The position numbers and the translations under genes were made by a program. Positions 50,705-58,571 of a stretch of 64,000 bases of DNA are shown here, one piece after another (the first letter of the stretch is position 1; each line of letters begins with the position of its first letter). Under the pieces are notes generated by a model, which worked only from the letters and a program-made list of their open reading frames with translations, did no database searches and was not told the origin of the DNA. The DNA comes from Bradyrhizobium iriomotense (lineage in GTDB: Bacteria > Pseudomonadota > Alphaproteobacteria > Rhizobiales > Xanthobacteraceae). The stretch covers positions 62,001 through 126,000 of the forward strand of contig NZ_BSOW01000011.1 of NCBI RefSeq assembly GCF_030160715.1, read 5' to 3'.

Positions 50705-50844
50705 CTCGTGCCCCGGACGCAGCGCAGCACGTCAGTGGTGCGCTGCTGAGCCGGGGCCCAGCCGCTCAGCGTATTCCATCTGTCGGCAATCGGTCCCGGC
50801 TCTGCGGAGCAGCACTTCGTGCTGCGCCGCGTCCGGGACACGAG
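50705..50844. repeat. Palindromic repeat, family D (copy 3)
   Basis: CTCGTGCCCCGGACGCAGCG at the left pairs with CGCCGCGTCCGGGACACGAG at the right, and GCTGAGCCGGGGCCC pairs with the inner GGTCCCGGCTCTGC. Together with the element at 50597 it fills the 249-nt gap between the convergent efflux adaptor and thiolase-like genes. Confidence 0.87.
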
Positions 50845-50846
50845 AC

Positions 50847-52364
50847 TTACGCTACCCGCCACTCCGGCACGCCATCCGCCGCCGTCGCGATCTCGCCGAG
50901 CGAGCCCACGGGTGTACGATTCAGGTCGAGCAGATGCGTCAGCGTCGCGCTGTCGCTTGCAGGGATGCGCGCCAGCGTCCGCCTGTCGTCTTCCGTGCGC
51001 AGCATCACCACGCCGTGCTCGACGTCGCCGTTGCGGCCATAGATCACCGTAAAGCTCTCGACCTTGCCCTTGCCATCAGCCTCGGTGACGAACTCCGGCA
51101 CCGCACGCTTGTTGCGGTCGGCCTCGGCCTGGACGCTCGGGTCCTGCGCCAGCGCCGCGCGGGGCGGCGTCTTCGAGAGCACGAGCCCGTGATGCTTGGT
51201 GACGAAGCCCCCCTGGCCGTAGAGCAGGCCGAGCCTCGCGCCATCGCGCAACTTGCGCACCATCGCGCAAGCCGCATGTGTCATGTAGGTGTTGAGCGGC
51301 GCTCCGAAGAAGGTGAGGCCACCGGTCACGGTCGGCTGCACGTCGGCGCCCAGGCCCAGCGTTCGCCGCGCCATCTTCGGCACGCAAGGAAAGCAGCTAT
51401 AGAGTTCGATCGCGTCGAACTGCTTGCCGTCGCCGCCGGCGAGCTCCATCACCGCTTTCAGCACCGCATTCTGCGGGTGGCTCTCGTGAAACTGGTCGCG
51501 CAGCAGATAGTCGCGCGGCTCCTCGGCCGAGGCGCCGCCGAGCGGATAGACCAGTCGGTCTTCGGCAATGCCGGCCGCGCGCGCCTTCGCAAGGCTGGTG
51601 AGCAGCAGCGCGCCGCCCATGTTGACCATGGGGTTGGCGACCATCAGTTTGGTATAGGGCCAGGCGACCAGGCGGTTATCCGCCGTCGCCGTCGTGATCT
51701 CCTCAGGCGCAAAGCGCCGCTTCAGCCAGGCGTTGGGGTTTTGTGCAGCGGCCTCCGAATAACGCGACCACAGCGTGCCAGATTCCGCCATCGCCTCGCG
51801 TGGGCTCTGGCCCCAACGCGCCGAGGACGCGGCCTCGTAGAAGGGATAGACGGTGACGGGGCGGAACACGCCGAGCTTCACGGCCAGCGGCTTCTGGAAC
51901 GCAGCGCCGCGCTTCGGCTCCTCGACGTCATGTGCAAACGGCGTCCACGGCAGTTTTGCGCCGGCGCGCTCCGCCTTGGTCGCGGTCGACTGCGCCTCCG
52001 CGCCGCAGACGGCGGCCACGCTGCATTCGCCGCGCGCGATGCGCTGCGCCGCCTCATGCAGATAGCGGATCGGGCTCTCGCCGCCGACCGGGCCGTAATA
52101 GCAATGCGAAGGCTGAATGCCGAGCCGCTGCGCCAGCAGTTTCTCCGGATCGCGATAGCGCCAGCTCAGGAAGTTGACGACGTCGAGCGATTGCACCTCG
52201 CCGAGCAGCTTTGCGCCGGCATCCTCTTCGGCACGCCGCAGCGCCTGCTCCAGCAGATCGAGCGGCTCGAGGCCCTCGGTGATCTCCTTGGGTCGGTCGA
52301 TGATCTCGCCGACGCCGACGACGACGGGAATGCGGTCTGGGGGCATACTGGACTTGCCTGTCAT
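50847..52364 (-). CDS. Thiolase-like acetyl-CoA acetyltransferase (TLP1-like, with extra C-terminal domain)
   Basis: A thiolase-superfamily protein of about 505 residues. It has an N-terminal thiolase half (IPVVVGVGEIIDRP, GAEAQSTATKAERAG), a second half with ELYSCFPCVPKMAR and GGLTFFGAPLNTYMTHAACAM, and a C-terminal extension of about 80 residues (after ESFTVIYGRNGDVEHG) as in mycobacterial thiolase-like protein type 1. Whether it condenses or cleaves acyl-CoA is uncertain because the active-site cysteine pattern is not the classical one. Starts at 52373, 52364 or 52346 are possible. Confidence 0.8.
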   Translation of the reverse strand: MTGKSSMPPDRIPVVVGVGEIIDRPKEITEGLEPLDLLEQALRRAEEDAGAKLLGEVQSLDVVNFLSWRYRDPEKLLAQRLGIQPSHCYYGPVGGESPIRYLHEAAQRIARGECSVAAVCGAEAQSTATKAERAGAKLPWTPFAHDVEEPKRGAAFQKPLAVKLGVFRPVTVYPFYEAASSARWGQSPREAMAESGTLWSRYSEAAAQNPNAWLKRRFAPEEITTATADNRLVAWPYTKLMVANPMVNMGGALLLTSLAKARAAGIAEDRLVYPLGGASAEEPRDYLLRDQFHESHPQNAVLKAVMELAGGDGKQFDAIELYSCFPCVPKMARRTLGLGADVQPTVTGGLTFFGAPLNTYMTHAACAMVRKLRDGARLGLLYGQGGFVTKHHGLVLSKTPPRAALAQDPSVQAEADRNKRAVPEFVTEADGKGKVESFTVIYGRNGDVEHGVVMLRTEDDRRTLARIPASDSATLTHLLDLNRTPVGSLGEIATAADGVPEWRVA

Positions 52365-52389
52365 GAATTCCATTTCACGGTAGTTCTGT

Positions 52390-52476
52390 CGTCATTGCGA
52401 GCGCAGCGAAGCAATCCAGGAATGCATCCGCAGTGACAGTCTGGATTGCTTCGTCGCTTCGCTCCTCGCAATGACG
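52390..52476. repeat. Palindromic repeat, family B (copy 4)
   Basis: CGTCATTGCGAGCGCAGCGA followed by AGCAATCCAG at the left, and CTGGATTGCT followed by TCGTCGCTTCGCTCCTCGCAATGACG at the right. The right arm has an extra 6-7 nt. It separates the thiolase-like gene from the upstream, same-strand nitronate-monooxygenase-like gene. Confidence 0.86.
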
Positions 52477-52489
52477 AGTGGGTGGGAGG

Positions 52490-53623
52490 CTACTCCGCCA
52501 CCAGCGCGTTCATGTGCTCGACGGCTTCGGCGAACTCTTCCTTGAACTCCTGCACCACCGCGCCCGCCGACTTCACGCTGTCGATGAGACCAACGCCCTG
52601 GCCGACGAAGTAGCTAACGAGGTCGCGCGCGCGCGTATTGCCGGCGGCGGCCGCGCGGTCGATCGAATCGAAGGCGTCGCGGCTGACGATGCTTTGCAGC
52701 GGCATCGGCAGCGCGCCGGGGCTATCCGGTGCGCGGTCCCAGGCATCGGTCCAGACCGAGCGGAGCTGCCGGGCGGGCTTGCCGGTGCGGCCCATCGAGC
52801 GCACCGCGTCGCGTGAGGACGCGGCGATCATCTTCTCGCGAAAAATCTCCGTAGTCTCGGATTCAACGGTCGCAAGCCACACCGATCCGGTCCATGCCCC
52901 GGCCGCGCCCATCGCCATGCAGGCGGCCATCTGCCGCCCCGTCATGATGCCACCGGCCGCCAGCACCGGCACGTCGCGGATCGGCTTGATCGCCTTGATC
53001 ACCTCCGGCACCAGCACCATGGTCGAGACCTCGCCGCAATGTCCGCCGGCCTCGGTGCCCTGTGCGACCAGGATGTCGACACCTGCCGCGACATGGCGCA
53101 GCGCATGCTCCTTGGCACCGACGAGAGCGGCGACCGGCACGCCGTGCTTTTTGCCCATCTCGATCATCGATTTCGGCGGCACGCCCAGCGCATTGGCGAT
53201 CAGCCGGATCGGATGACGGAAGGAGACCTCCAGCAGCTCCAGCGCGGTCTTGGCGTCGAACGGCTGCGGCTGGTCGTCGGCGACGGAGGTGCTGGTCAGC
53301 TCGATGTCGTATTTCTTCAGCAGGTTGCGCGTGTAGTCGCGATGCGCCTGCGGCACCCGCGCCTCCAGGCTCTTCCAGGTGACGTCCTTCTCGCCCGCGG
53401 TCGAGATGTTTTCGGGGATCAGCACATCGACGCCATAGGGCTTGCCGTCGACGTGATCGTCGATCCATTTCAGCTCGCGCTCGAGGGTATCCGGCGTGTG
53501 CACCGTGGCCCCTAGGACGCCGAAGCCGCCGGCGCGACTCACGGCGGCAACGACGTCGCGGCAATGGCTGAAGGCGAACAGGGGGAACTCCATACCCAGC
53601 ATATTGCAGATCGGCGATTTCAT
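52490..53623 (-). CDS. Nitronate monooxygenase-family FMN protein
   Basis: A 377-residue TIM-barrel flavoprotein of the 2-nitropropane dioxygenase/NMO family. It has VVAAVSRAGGFGVLGATVHTPD near the start, the FMN-phosphate loop GTEAGGHCGEVSTMVLVPEV in the middle, and VLAAGGIMTGRQMAACMAMGA after it. Relatives oxidise nitronates, but many members are enoyl-type reductases or of unknown role. The gene starts at ATG 53623 with GGGAGGG 6 nt upstream. It sits among acyl-CoA enzymes, which suggests use on a nitro- or enoyl-type intermediate, but that is inference. Confidence 0.85.
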   Translation of the reverse strand: MKSPICNMLGMEFPLFAFSHCRDVVAAVSRAGGFGVLGATVHTPDTLERELKWIDDHVDGKPYGVDVLIPENISTAGEKDVTWKSLEARVPQAHRDYTRNLLKKYDIELTSTSVADDQPQPFDAKTALELLEVSFRHPIRLIANALGVPPKSMIEMGKKHGVPVAALVGAKEHALRHVAAGVDILVAQGTEAGGHCGEVSTMVLVPEVIKAIKPIRDVPVLAAGGIMTGRQMAACMAMGAAGAWTGSVWLATVESETTEIFREKMIAASSRDAVRSMGRTGKPARQLRSVWTDAWDRAPDSPGALPMPLQSIVSRDAFDSIDRAAAAGNTRARDLVSYFVGQGVGLIDSVKSAGAVVQEFKEEFAEAVEHMNALVAE

Positions 53624-53865
53624 CTGTCCCTCCCGGCGGCCGGCTTCGTGTTGCTCTTGCTTTGACGAAACGCTAGCCCAGCCTCGCCGCCATGCAAAGC
53701 CGCTTCGCCGCGGGGCTTCTTGCGCGCAGGCGCCATGCGGATTGCCAGGCCGGCCATGACGAAACGGCGAGGGCGCCCATCGGGCAATGCATCCCGGCAC
53801 CCTTGCCAAATCCACCCGTGTCGCTAGCTAACAGCCCACGCGCCTTCCGCGCTGGAGCTCTTCGC

Positions 53866-54744
53866 ATGACCGACGCCCCCGCCTACGAGCCGCCCAAAGT
53901 CTGGACCTGGAATAAAGCCAATGGCGGGCAGTTTGCCAGCATCAACCGGCCGATCGCCGGCCCCACGCATGACAAGGAGCTGCCGGTCGGCCAGCATCCG
54001 CTCCAGCTTTATTCGCTGGCGACCCCGAACGGCGTGAAGGTGACCGTGATGCTGGAGGAGCTGCTGGCGCTCGGCCACAAGGGTGCCGAATACGACGCCT
54101 GGCTGATCAATATCGGCAAGGGCGACCAGTTCGGCAGCGGCTTCGTCGCCATCAATCCGAACTCGAAGATCCCCGCGCTGCTCGACCGCTCCGGCCCCGA
54201 GCCGATCCGCGTGTTCGAGTCCGGCTCCATCCTCGTCTATCTCGCCGAAAAGTTCGGCGCCTTCCTGCCCAAGGACGTCAAGACGCGCACCGAGGCGATG
54301 TCCTGGCTGTTCTGGCAGATGGGCAGCGCACCCTATCTCGGTGGCGGCTTCGGCCATTTCTATGCCTATGCGCCGACCAAGATCGAATACGCCATCGACC
54401 GCTTCGCGATGGAGACCAAGCGCCAGCTCGACGTGCTCGACCGACGGCTCGCCGAGAGCGAGTACCTCGCCGGTGGTGAGTACACGATCGCCGATATCGC
54501 GGTGTGGCCCTGGTACGGCGCGCTCGCCAAGGGGCTGGTCTATGGCGCGGGCGAATTCCTGTCCGTGCAGGACTACAAGAACGTGCAGCGCTGGACCGAT
54601 CAGATCGCCAAGCGCCCGGCCGTCAAGCGCGGCCGCATGGTCAACCGCGTCTCCGGCGATCCCGCAAGCCAATTGCACGAGCGCCACGATGCGAGCGACT
54701 TCGAGACCAAGACACAGGACAAGGTCGCGGTGGCGGCGTCGTAG
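53866..54744 (+). CDS. yghU: Glutathione S-transferase family protein, YghU-type
   Basis: A 292-residue GST of the Nu/YghU class. An N-terminal extension (KVWTWNKANGGQFASINRPIAG) precedes the thioredoxin-like domain (PLQLYSLATPNGVKVTVMLEELLAL), with the cis-proline region NPNSKIPALLD and SGSILVYLAEKFG. The all-helical C-terminal domain has IADIAVWPWYG. YghU acts as a disulfide-bond reductase using glutathione. The ATG at 53866 gives the family start. It is divergent from the NMO gene across a 242-bp gap in which I see no clear promoter or repeat. Confidence 0.9.
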   Translation: MTDAPAYEPPKVWTWNKANGGQFASINRPIAGPTHDKELPVGQHPLQLYSLATPNGVKVTVMLEELLALGHKGAEYDAWLINIGKGDQFGSGFVAINPNSKIPALLDRSGPEPIRVFESGSILVYLAEKFGAFLPKDVKTRTEAMSWLFWQMGSAPYLGGGFGHFYAYAPTKIEYAIDRFAMETKRQLDVLDRRLAESEYLAGGEYTIADIAVWPWYGALAKGLVYGAGEFLSVQDYKNVQRWTDQIAKRPAVKRGRMVNRVSGDPASQLHERHDASDFETKTQDKVAVAAS

Positions 54745-54759
54745 GCGGCACTCCTCTTA

Positions 54760-54783
54760 CCTCGCCCCGCTTGCGGGGCGAGG
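54760..54783. terminator. Hairpin terminator candidate between convergent GST and flavin-reductase genes
   Basis: A perfect 11-bp stem, CCTCGCCCCGC/GCGGGGCGAGG, with a TT loop lies 15 bp after the GST stop and 9 bp from the opposite gene's stop. No T-run follows on either strand, so it may be a repeat or a Rho-assisted end. Confidence 0.5.
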
Positions 54784-54792
54784 GGCGGACCC

Positions 54793-55410
54793 TTACTTGC
54801 CCTTCGCCCCTTCCGCTGCCGGAAACACCACGCGGTCGTCGGTGCGGCAGTAACGGTCGGCGAACATGCGGCCGATCGGGTGATAGCGGTCCATGTGCAC
54901 CCGCATCGCCTTGTCGTCCCACAGCTCGTCGCGGATGTGGAAGTGAATGCCTTCGCCCATGATGAGCTGGCGGTCGCCGTTGACGTCGATGGTCTTCCAG
55001 GTCCTGCACTCCATCGCCCACGGCGTGTCGGCAAGCCGCGGCACCGCGATCGCGGTTGAGGGGGCAAGCTTCAGGCCGAGATAGCCGGGCTCGCCGATCT
55101 CGGGCGGGAAGTCGCCGCTGCTCTCATGCATCGCGCGCGCCAGCGGCTCGTCGGCGATATTGACCACGAACTCACCCGTGCGCTGGATGTTGGCAAGCGT
55201 GTCCTTGTCCTGCCCGTCCGGCCGGCGGTTCACCGCGATCATGCAGAGCGGCGGATCCTCGCAGAACACGTTGAAGAAGCTGAACGGCGCGGCGTTGACC
55301 ACGCCGGTCGGCCCGACCGACGTCACCCACGCGATCGGCCGCGGCAGCACGAAGGATGTCAGCACCTTGTAGCGCTCACGCTGCGTGAGATCGCTGGCGG
55401 CGTAGTCCAT
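54793..55410 (-). CDS. Flavin reductase family protein (DIM6/NTAB)
   Basis: A 205-residue protein of the flavin-reductase-like FMN-binding fold. It has the family start YKVLTSFVLPRPIAWVTSVGPTGVVNAAPFSFFNVF and the following PPLCMIAVNRRPDGQDKDTLANIQRTGEFVVN. It binds FMN and probably reduces flavin or acts as an oxidoreductase with NAD(P)H. The partner enzyme is unknown. The ATG at 55410 gives the usual length. A family-A repeat lies directly upstream. Confidence 0.88.
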   Translation of the reverse strand: MDYAASDLTQRERYKVLTSFVLPRPIAWVTSVGPTGVVNAAPFSFFNVFCEDPPLCMIAVNRRPDGQDKDTLANIQRTGEFVVNIADEPLARAMHESSGDFPPEIGEPGYLGLKLAPSTAIAVPRLADTPWAMECRTWKTIDVNGDRQLIMGEGIHFHIRDELWDDKAMRVHMDRYHPIGRMFADRYCRTDDRVVFPAAEGAKGK

Positions 55411-55435
55411 GGGATATCCTGTAAGTGGGGTTCTC

Positions 55436-55517
55436 GTAGGGTGGATTAGCCGAAGGCGTAATCCACCACCCAGAAGAGCGAGAAGAGGCGGGCTACGCTT
55501 GCGCTAACCCGCCCTAC
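55436..55517. repeat. Palindromic repeat, family A (copy 3)
   Basis: GTAGGGTGGATTAGC at the left and GCTAACCCGCCCTAC at the right pair with two mismatches; the inner GCGTAATCCACC and GGCGGGCTACGC arms have also drifted. It lies between two minus-strand genes, the acyl-CoA dehydrogenase and the flavin reductase, which weakens a pure terminator role. Confidence 0.86.
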
Positions 55518-55521
55518 AATC

Positions 55522-56796
55522 CTACGGCATGCTCAATTCATGCCGTCCGACCACCATCCAGTGCACCTCGTCCGGGCCGTCGGCAAAGCGCAGGTGGCGG
55601 ACGTCCTGATACATCTCGGCGAGCGGCGTCCATTGCGAGATGCCAGTGGCGCCGTGCATCTGGATGGCCTGGTCGATGATGGTGCAGGCGCGCTCCGGCA
55701 CCATGGCCTTGACCATGGAGACCCAGACGCGCGCCTCCTTGTTGCCGAGCACGTCCATGGCCTTTGCCGCCTTCAGCACCATCAGCCGCATCGCCTCGAT
55801 CTCGCAGCGCGCCTGCGCGATGATCTGCAAATTGCCGCCGAGATGTGCGATCTTCTTGCCGAAGGCTTCGCGGGTCAGGCCACGCTGCACCATCATGTCG
55901 AGCGCCTTCTCGGCCTTGCCGATGGTGCGCATGCAGTGATGGATGCGTCCGGGTCCGAGGCGCAGCTGCGAGATCTCGAAGCCGCGGCCTTCACCGAGCA
56001 GGATGTTCTCCTTGGGCACGCGGACATTGTTGAAGCGCATGTGCATATGGCCGCGCGGCGCGTGGTCCTGCCCGAACACGTGCATCGGTCCCAGGATCTC
56101 CACGCCGGGCGTGTCCTTCGGCACCAGGATCTGCGACTGCTGCTTGCTCGGCGGCGCATCGGGATTGGTCTTGACCATCACGATCATGATCTTGCAGCGG
56201 GGATCGCCAAGGCCCGAGATGTAATACTTCTCGCCGTTGATCACCCATTCGTCGCCGACGAGCTTTGCGGTGGTCGAGATGTTCTTGGCATCGGATGAGG
56301 CAACATTCGGTTCGGTCATCGCGTAGGCCGAACGGATCTCGCCGTTCAAAAGCGGCTTCAGCCACTTCTCCTTCTGCGCCTTGGTACCGACACGCTCGAG
56401 CACCTCCATGTTGCCGGTGTCGGGCGCCGAGCAGTTCATGGTTTCCGAAGCGAGCGGGCTCTTGCCGAGCTCGACGGCGATATAGGCGTAGTCGAGGTTC
56501 TTCAGCCCTTGGCCGGTGTCGTCATCGGGCAGGAAGAAGTTCCAGAGGCCTTCCTCCTTGGCCTTGTTCTTGGCCTTCTCCAGCACCTCGAGCTGACCCG
56601 GCGTAAAACTCCAGCGGTCGTCCTTCTTCTCGCCGTGCTTGACGAACTCCATCGTCATCGGCTCGACCGTCTCGCGAATGAATTTCTTCACGTGGTCATA
56701 GAGCGGCCTGACCTGGTCCGACATGCGCAGATCATTGAGCTCGTCGCCGGGATTGAGCGTGTAGTTGGTGGTGCGGGGCACATAGGCGTGTTTCAT
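55522..56796 (-). CDS. Acyl-CoA dehydrogenase family protein (ACAD)
   Basis: A 424-residue flavoprotein with the acyl-CoA dehydrogenase fold. It has an N-terminal helical domain ending in PDTGNMEVLERVGTK, the beta domain with SAYAMTEPNVASSDA and INGEKYYISGLGDPR, and a C-terminal helical domain with GPGRIHHCMRTIGKAEKAL and the FAD-contacting IQMHGATGISQWTPLAEMYQDVRHLRFADG. It oxidises an acyl-CoA to enoyl-CoA, passing electrons to ETF. Its length fits ACAD10/11-like long forms better than short-chain types. It is transcribed alone and has a 302-bp upstream gap. Confidence 0.9.
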   Translation of the reverse strand: MKHAYVPRTTNYTLNPGDELNDLRMSDQVRPLYDHVKKFIRETVEPMTMEFVKHGEKKDDRWSFTPGQLEVLEKAKNKAKEEGLWNFFLPDDDTGQGLKNLDYAYIAVELGKSPLASETMNCSAPDTGNMEVLERVGTKAQKEKWLKPLLNGEIRSAYAMTEPNVASSDAKNISTTAKLVGDEWVINGEKYYISGLGDPRCKIMIVMVKTNPDAPPSKQQSQILVPKDTPGVEILGPMHVFGQDHAPRGHMHMRFNNVRVPKENILLGEGRGFEISQLRLGPGRIHHCMRTIGKAEKALDMMVQRGLTREAFGKKIAHLGGNLQIIAQARCEIEAMRLMVLKAAKAMDVLGNKEARVWVSMVKAMVPERACTIIDQAIQMHGATGISQWTPLAEMYQDVRHLRFADGPDEVHWMVVGRHELSMP

Positions 56797-56918
56797 TCTT
56801 GTTCCTCCCGATTGAGTGAGCTGCGATTGCGGCGACCATAGACGGGGTGAGCCGAAAGCGCGAGCGTGCTTTTGGGAAGACGTGCCTTGCCACGCTGTGG
56901 AATTTTCGCGGCGCGGAT

Positions 56919-56931
56919 CAAACGATGTTTA
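56919..56931. promoter_or_regulatory. PsrA-like fatty-acid regulator half-palindrome
   Basis: CAAAC-GAT-GTTTA matches the G/CAAAC-N2-4-GTTTG/C pattern of PsrA-type TetR regulators except for the last base. It is about 125 nt upstream of the acyl-CoA dehydrogenase start. A short match like this can arise by chance, so it is only a hint; no psrA gene is in the window. Confidence 0.25.
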
Positions 56932-56966
56932 AAACGCTTGAAATAGAGTGACGTCGCCTCCGCCCG

Positions 56967-57046
56967 CGTCATTGCGAGCGTAGCGAAGCAATCCAGAATC
57001 TTTCCGCGGTGACAGTCTGGATTGCTTCGCTGCGCTCGCAATGACG
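56967..57046. repeat. Palindromic repeat, family B (copy 5)
   Basis: CGTCATTGCGAGCGTAGCGA followed by AGCAATCCAGA at the left pairs with TCTGGATTGCT followed by TCGCTGCGCTCGCAATGACG at the right. The arms are nearly perfect over 30 bp (one G/T-type mismatch). It is the best-preserved copy of the family in this window. Confidence 0.9.
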
Positions 57047-57098
57047 GGGTTGGGGCATGCGTTCCACGCCCCAGCCGTCATCGCCAGCGAGCCGCTCC

Positions 57099-57476
57099 TC
57101 ACACCACCCGGTGCATCGCGCAGATCTTGTTGCCGTCGGGATCGCGCAAGTAAGCGAGGTAGAGCTTGCCGGCCGAACCCTCGCGGACGCCAGGCGGATT
57201 TTCGATCGGCGTTCCGCCGGCTGCGACACCGGCCGCATGCCACTTGTCGACCTGCTCCGTCGAATTGCAGGCAAAGCCGATCGTGCCGCCGTTCGCGCAG
57301 GTGGCAGGCTCGCCGTTGATCGGCTTGGTCACCGAGAACACGCCGGTCTTGGTCATGTAGAAGATGCGATGGCCGTCGAGCCGCGCAGGGCGGACCTCGA
57401 GTGTGCCGAGCAGGGCGTCATAAAACGCCTTGGCCTTGTTCAGATCATTGGTGCCGATCATCACGTGCGAGAACAT
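57099..57476 (-). CDS. VOC (glyoxalase/bleomycin resistance) family protein
   Basis: A 125-residue vicinal-oxygen-chelate protein. It starts MFSHVMIGTNDLNKAKAFYDALLG, carries the GTIGFACNSTEQVDKWHAAGVAAGG middle segment, and ends in YLAYLRDPDGNKICAMHR, the last part being the family's metal-site strand. The function could be lyase, dioxygenase or resistance protein; the sequence does not decide. It is flanked by family-B and family-E repeats, so it is probably a single-gene unit. Confidence 0.85.
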   Translation of the reverse strand: MFSHVMIGTNDLNKAKAFYDALLGTLEVRPARLDGHRIFYMTKTGVFSVTKPINGEPATCANGGTIGFACNSTEQVDKWHAAGVAAGGTPIENPPGVREGSAGKLYLAYLRDPDGNKICAMHRVV

Positions 57477-57503
57477 TGCTCGTTTCCCCCTATGTCGCGT
57501 TTT

Positions 57504-57586
57504 CGTAGCCCGGATGGAGCGCAGCGAAATCCGGGACCAGTCCTTTTTGCACGACCCGGATTGCGCTGCGCTCCATCCGGGCTACG
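57504..57586. repeat. Palindromic repeat, family E (copy 2)
   Basis: CGTAGCCCGGATGGAGCGCA with CGAAATCCGGG at the left is mirrored by CCCGGATTGCGCTGCGCTCC with ATCCGGGCTACG at the right. It lies between two minus-strand genes, the SDR and the VOC protein. The copy at 40309 shares only the outer 12 bp well. Confidence 0.87.
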
Positions 57587-57596
57587 CTGAAAAAAA

Positions 57597-58376
57597 TCAG
57601 AAGGCGGTATACCCGCCGTCGATCACGAACGTGTCCGCGGTGTGATAGGACGACGCCTTGCTCATCAAGTATACGGCGATGCCGCCGAAATCCGATGGCT
57701 CGCCGAAGCGCCGCTGCGGAATCCGCGGCATCACGTTGGCGACGAATTTCTCGTTGGCCATGAGGCCCGAGGTCATGTCGCTCTTGATCCAGCCCGGCAG
57801 GATCGCGTTTGCGGTGACGCCATAGCGCGCCAGCTCCACGCCGAGCGCGCGCACCAGCGCGTTGATCGCAGCCTTGGTCGCGGCGTAATGCTCGTTGCGC
57901 GCGGTGCCGAAGATCGAGGCGAGGCTCGAGGTCGCGACCAGCCGGCCGAAGGGATCGCCGGCATTGGCGCGGTCGGTCATGTGCCTGGCGGCGGCCTGGA
58001 AGGCGTGGAACACGCCGTCGAGGTTGGTCGAAAACATCGTGCGCCATTCCTCCTCGGTGCGCTCGACGAAGGAACGCCGTCCGCCGCCGCCGATGCCGGC
58101 GTTGGCGAAGCAGCCGTCGACCCTGCCGAACGCGTCGAGCGTCGCCTTCATGGCCGCGTTGACCGATGCAGGGTCGGTGACGTCGCAGACGCGGACATCG
58201 ACCTTGCCGGGCGAGCCTGCCATGCTGGCTGCGGCAGCCTTGTTCTTGTCGGCGTTGCGGCCCCAGATCGAGACGTTGCAGCCTTGCGCGGCGAGCGCCT
58301 GCGCGATGCCGAGCCCGATACCGCCATTGCCGCCGGTGATCACGGCGACGCGGCCGGTGAGATCGAAAATGGTCAT
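57597..58376 (-). CDS. Short-chain dehydrogenase/reductase (canonical)
   Basis: A 259-residue SDR with all standard elements: TGGNGGIG near residue 14, NAGIGGGG around residue 91, a catalytic serine in VATSSLASIFG, the YxxxK motif HYAATKAA and the C-terminal DGGYTAF. It interconverts a ketone and an alcohol with NAD(P); the substrate is unknown. Start 58376 (MTIFDLTGRVAVITGG) is preferred over an upstream in-frame ATG that would add 25 non-SDR residues. It is divergent from the PaaG-like gene. Confidence 0.9.
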   Translation of the reverse strand: MTIFDLTGRVAVITGGNGGIGLGIAQALAAQGCNVSIWGRNADKNKAAAASMAGSPGKVDVRVCDVTDPASVNAAMKATLDAFGRVDGCFANAGIGGGGRRSFVERTEEEWRTMFSTNLDGVFHAFQAAARHMTDRANAGDPFGRLVATSSLASIFGTARNEHYAATKAAINALVRALGVELARYGVTANAILPGWIKSDMTSGLMANEKFVANVMPRIPQRRFGEPSDFGGIAVYLMSKASSYHTADTFVIDGGYTAF

Positions 58377-58571
58377 GGGCGTTTCCCCGCTGCTTTTGGC
58401 ACTGGTGTTGGCACCGGTCTTGGCATGATGTGCATCAGCCTGTGCGCACAAGATTGTCCGCTATGTCCCGATCACCATGGACAAGCCGCCGGCAAAAATC
58501 AAATATGCACTCCGACGAAAAGAAATTCCGGTCTGCGGAACATCGTAAGGCCGCAACCCGACGAGGAAACC

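Larger units (their letters stand above)
56797..57098. other. Gene-free gap of 302 bp holding a repeat and a possible fatty-acid regulator site
   Basis: Between the acyl-CoA dehydrogenase and the VOC gene (both minus strand) there is no coding frame I can support. The gap contains a family-B repeat (56967-57046), a possible PsrA-type site CAAAC-GAT-GTTTA at 56919-56931, and AT-richer sequence around 56915-56950 that may be the promoter of the acyl-CoA dehydrogenase. Confidence 0.6.

Noticed and set aside
57642..58571. Extension of the PaaG-like frame upstream across the SDR gene
   Set aside because: The region is antisense to a canonical SDR. PaaG-like homology begins only at the ATG at 58572.
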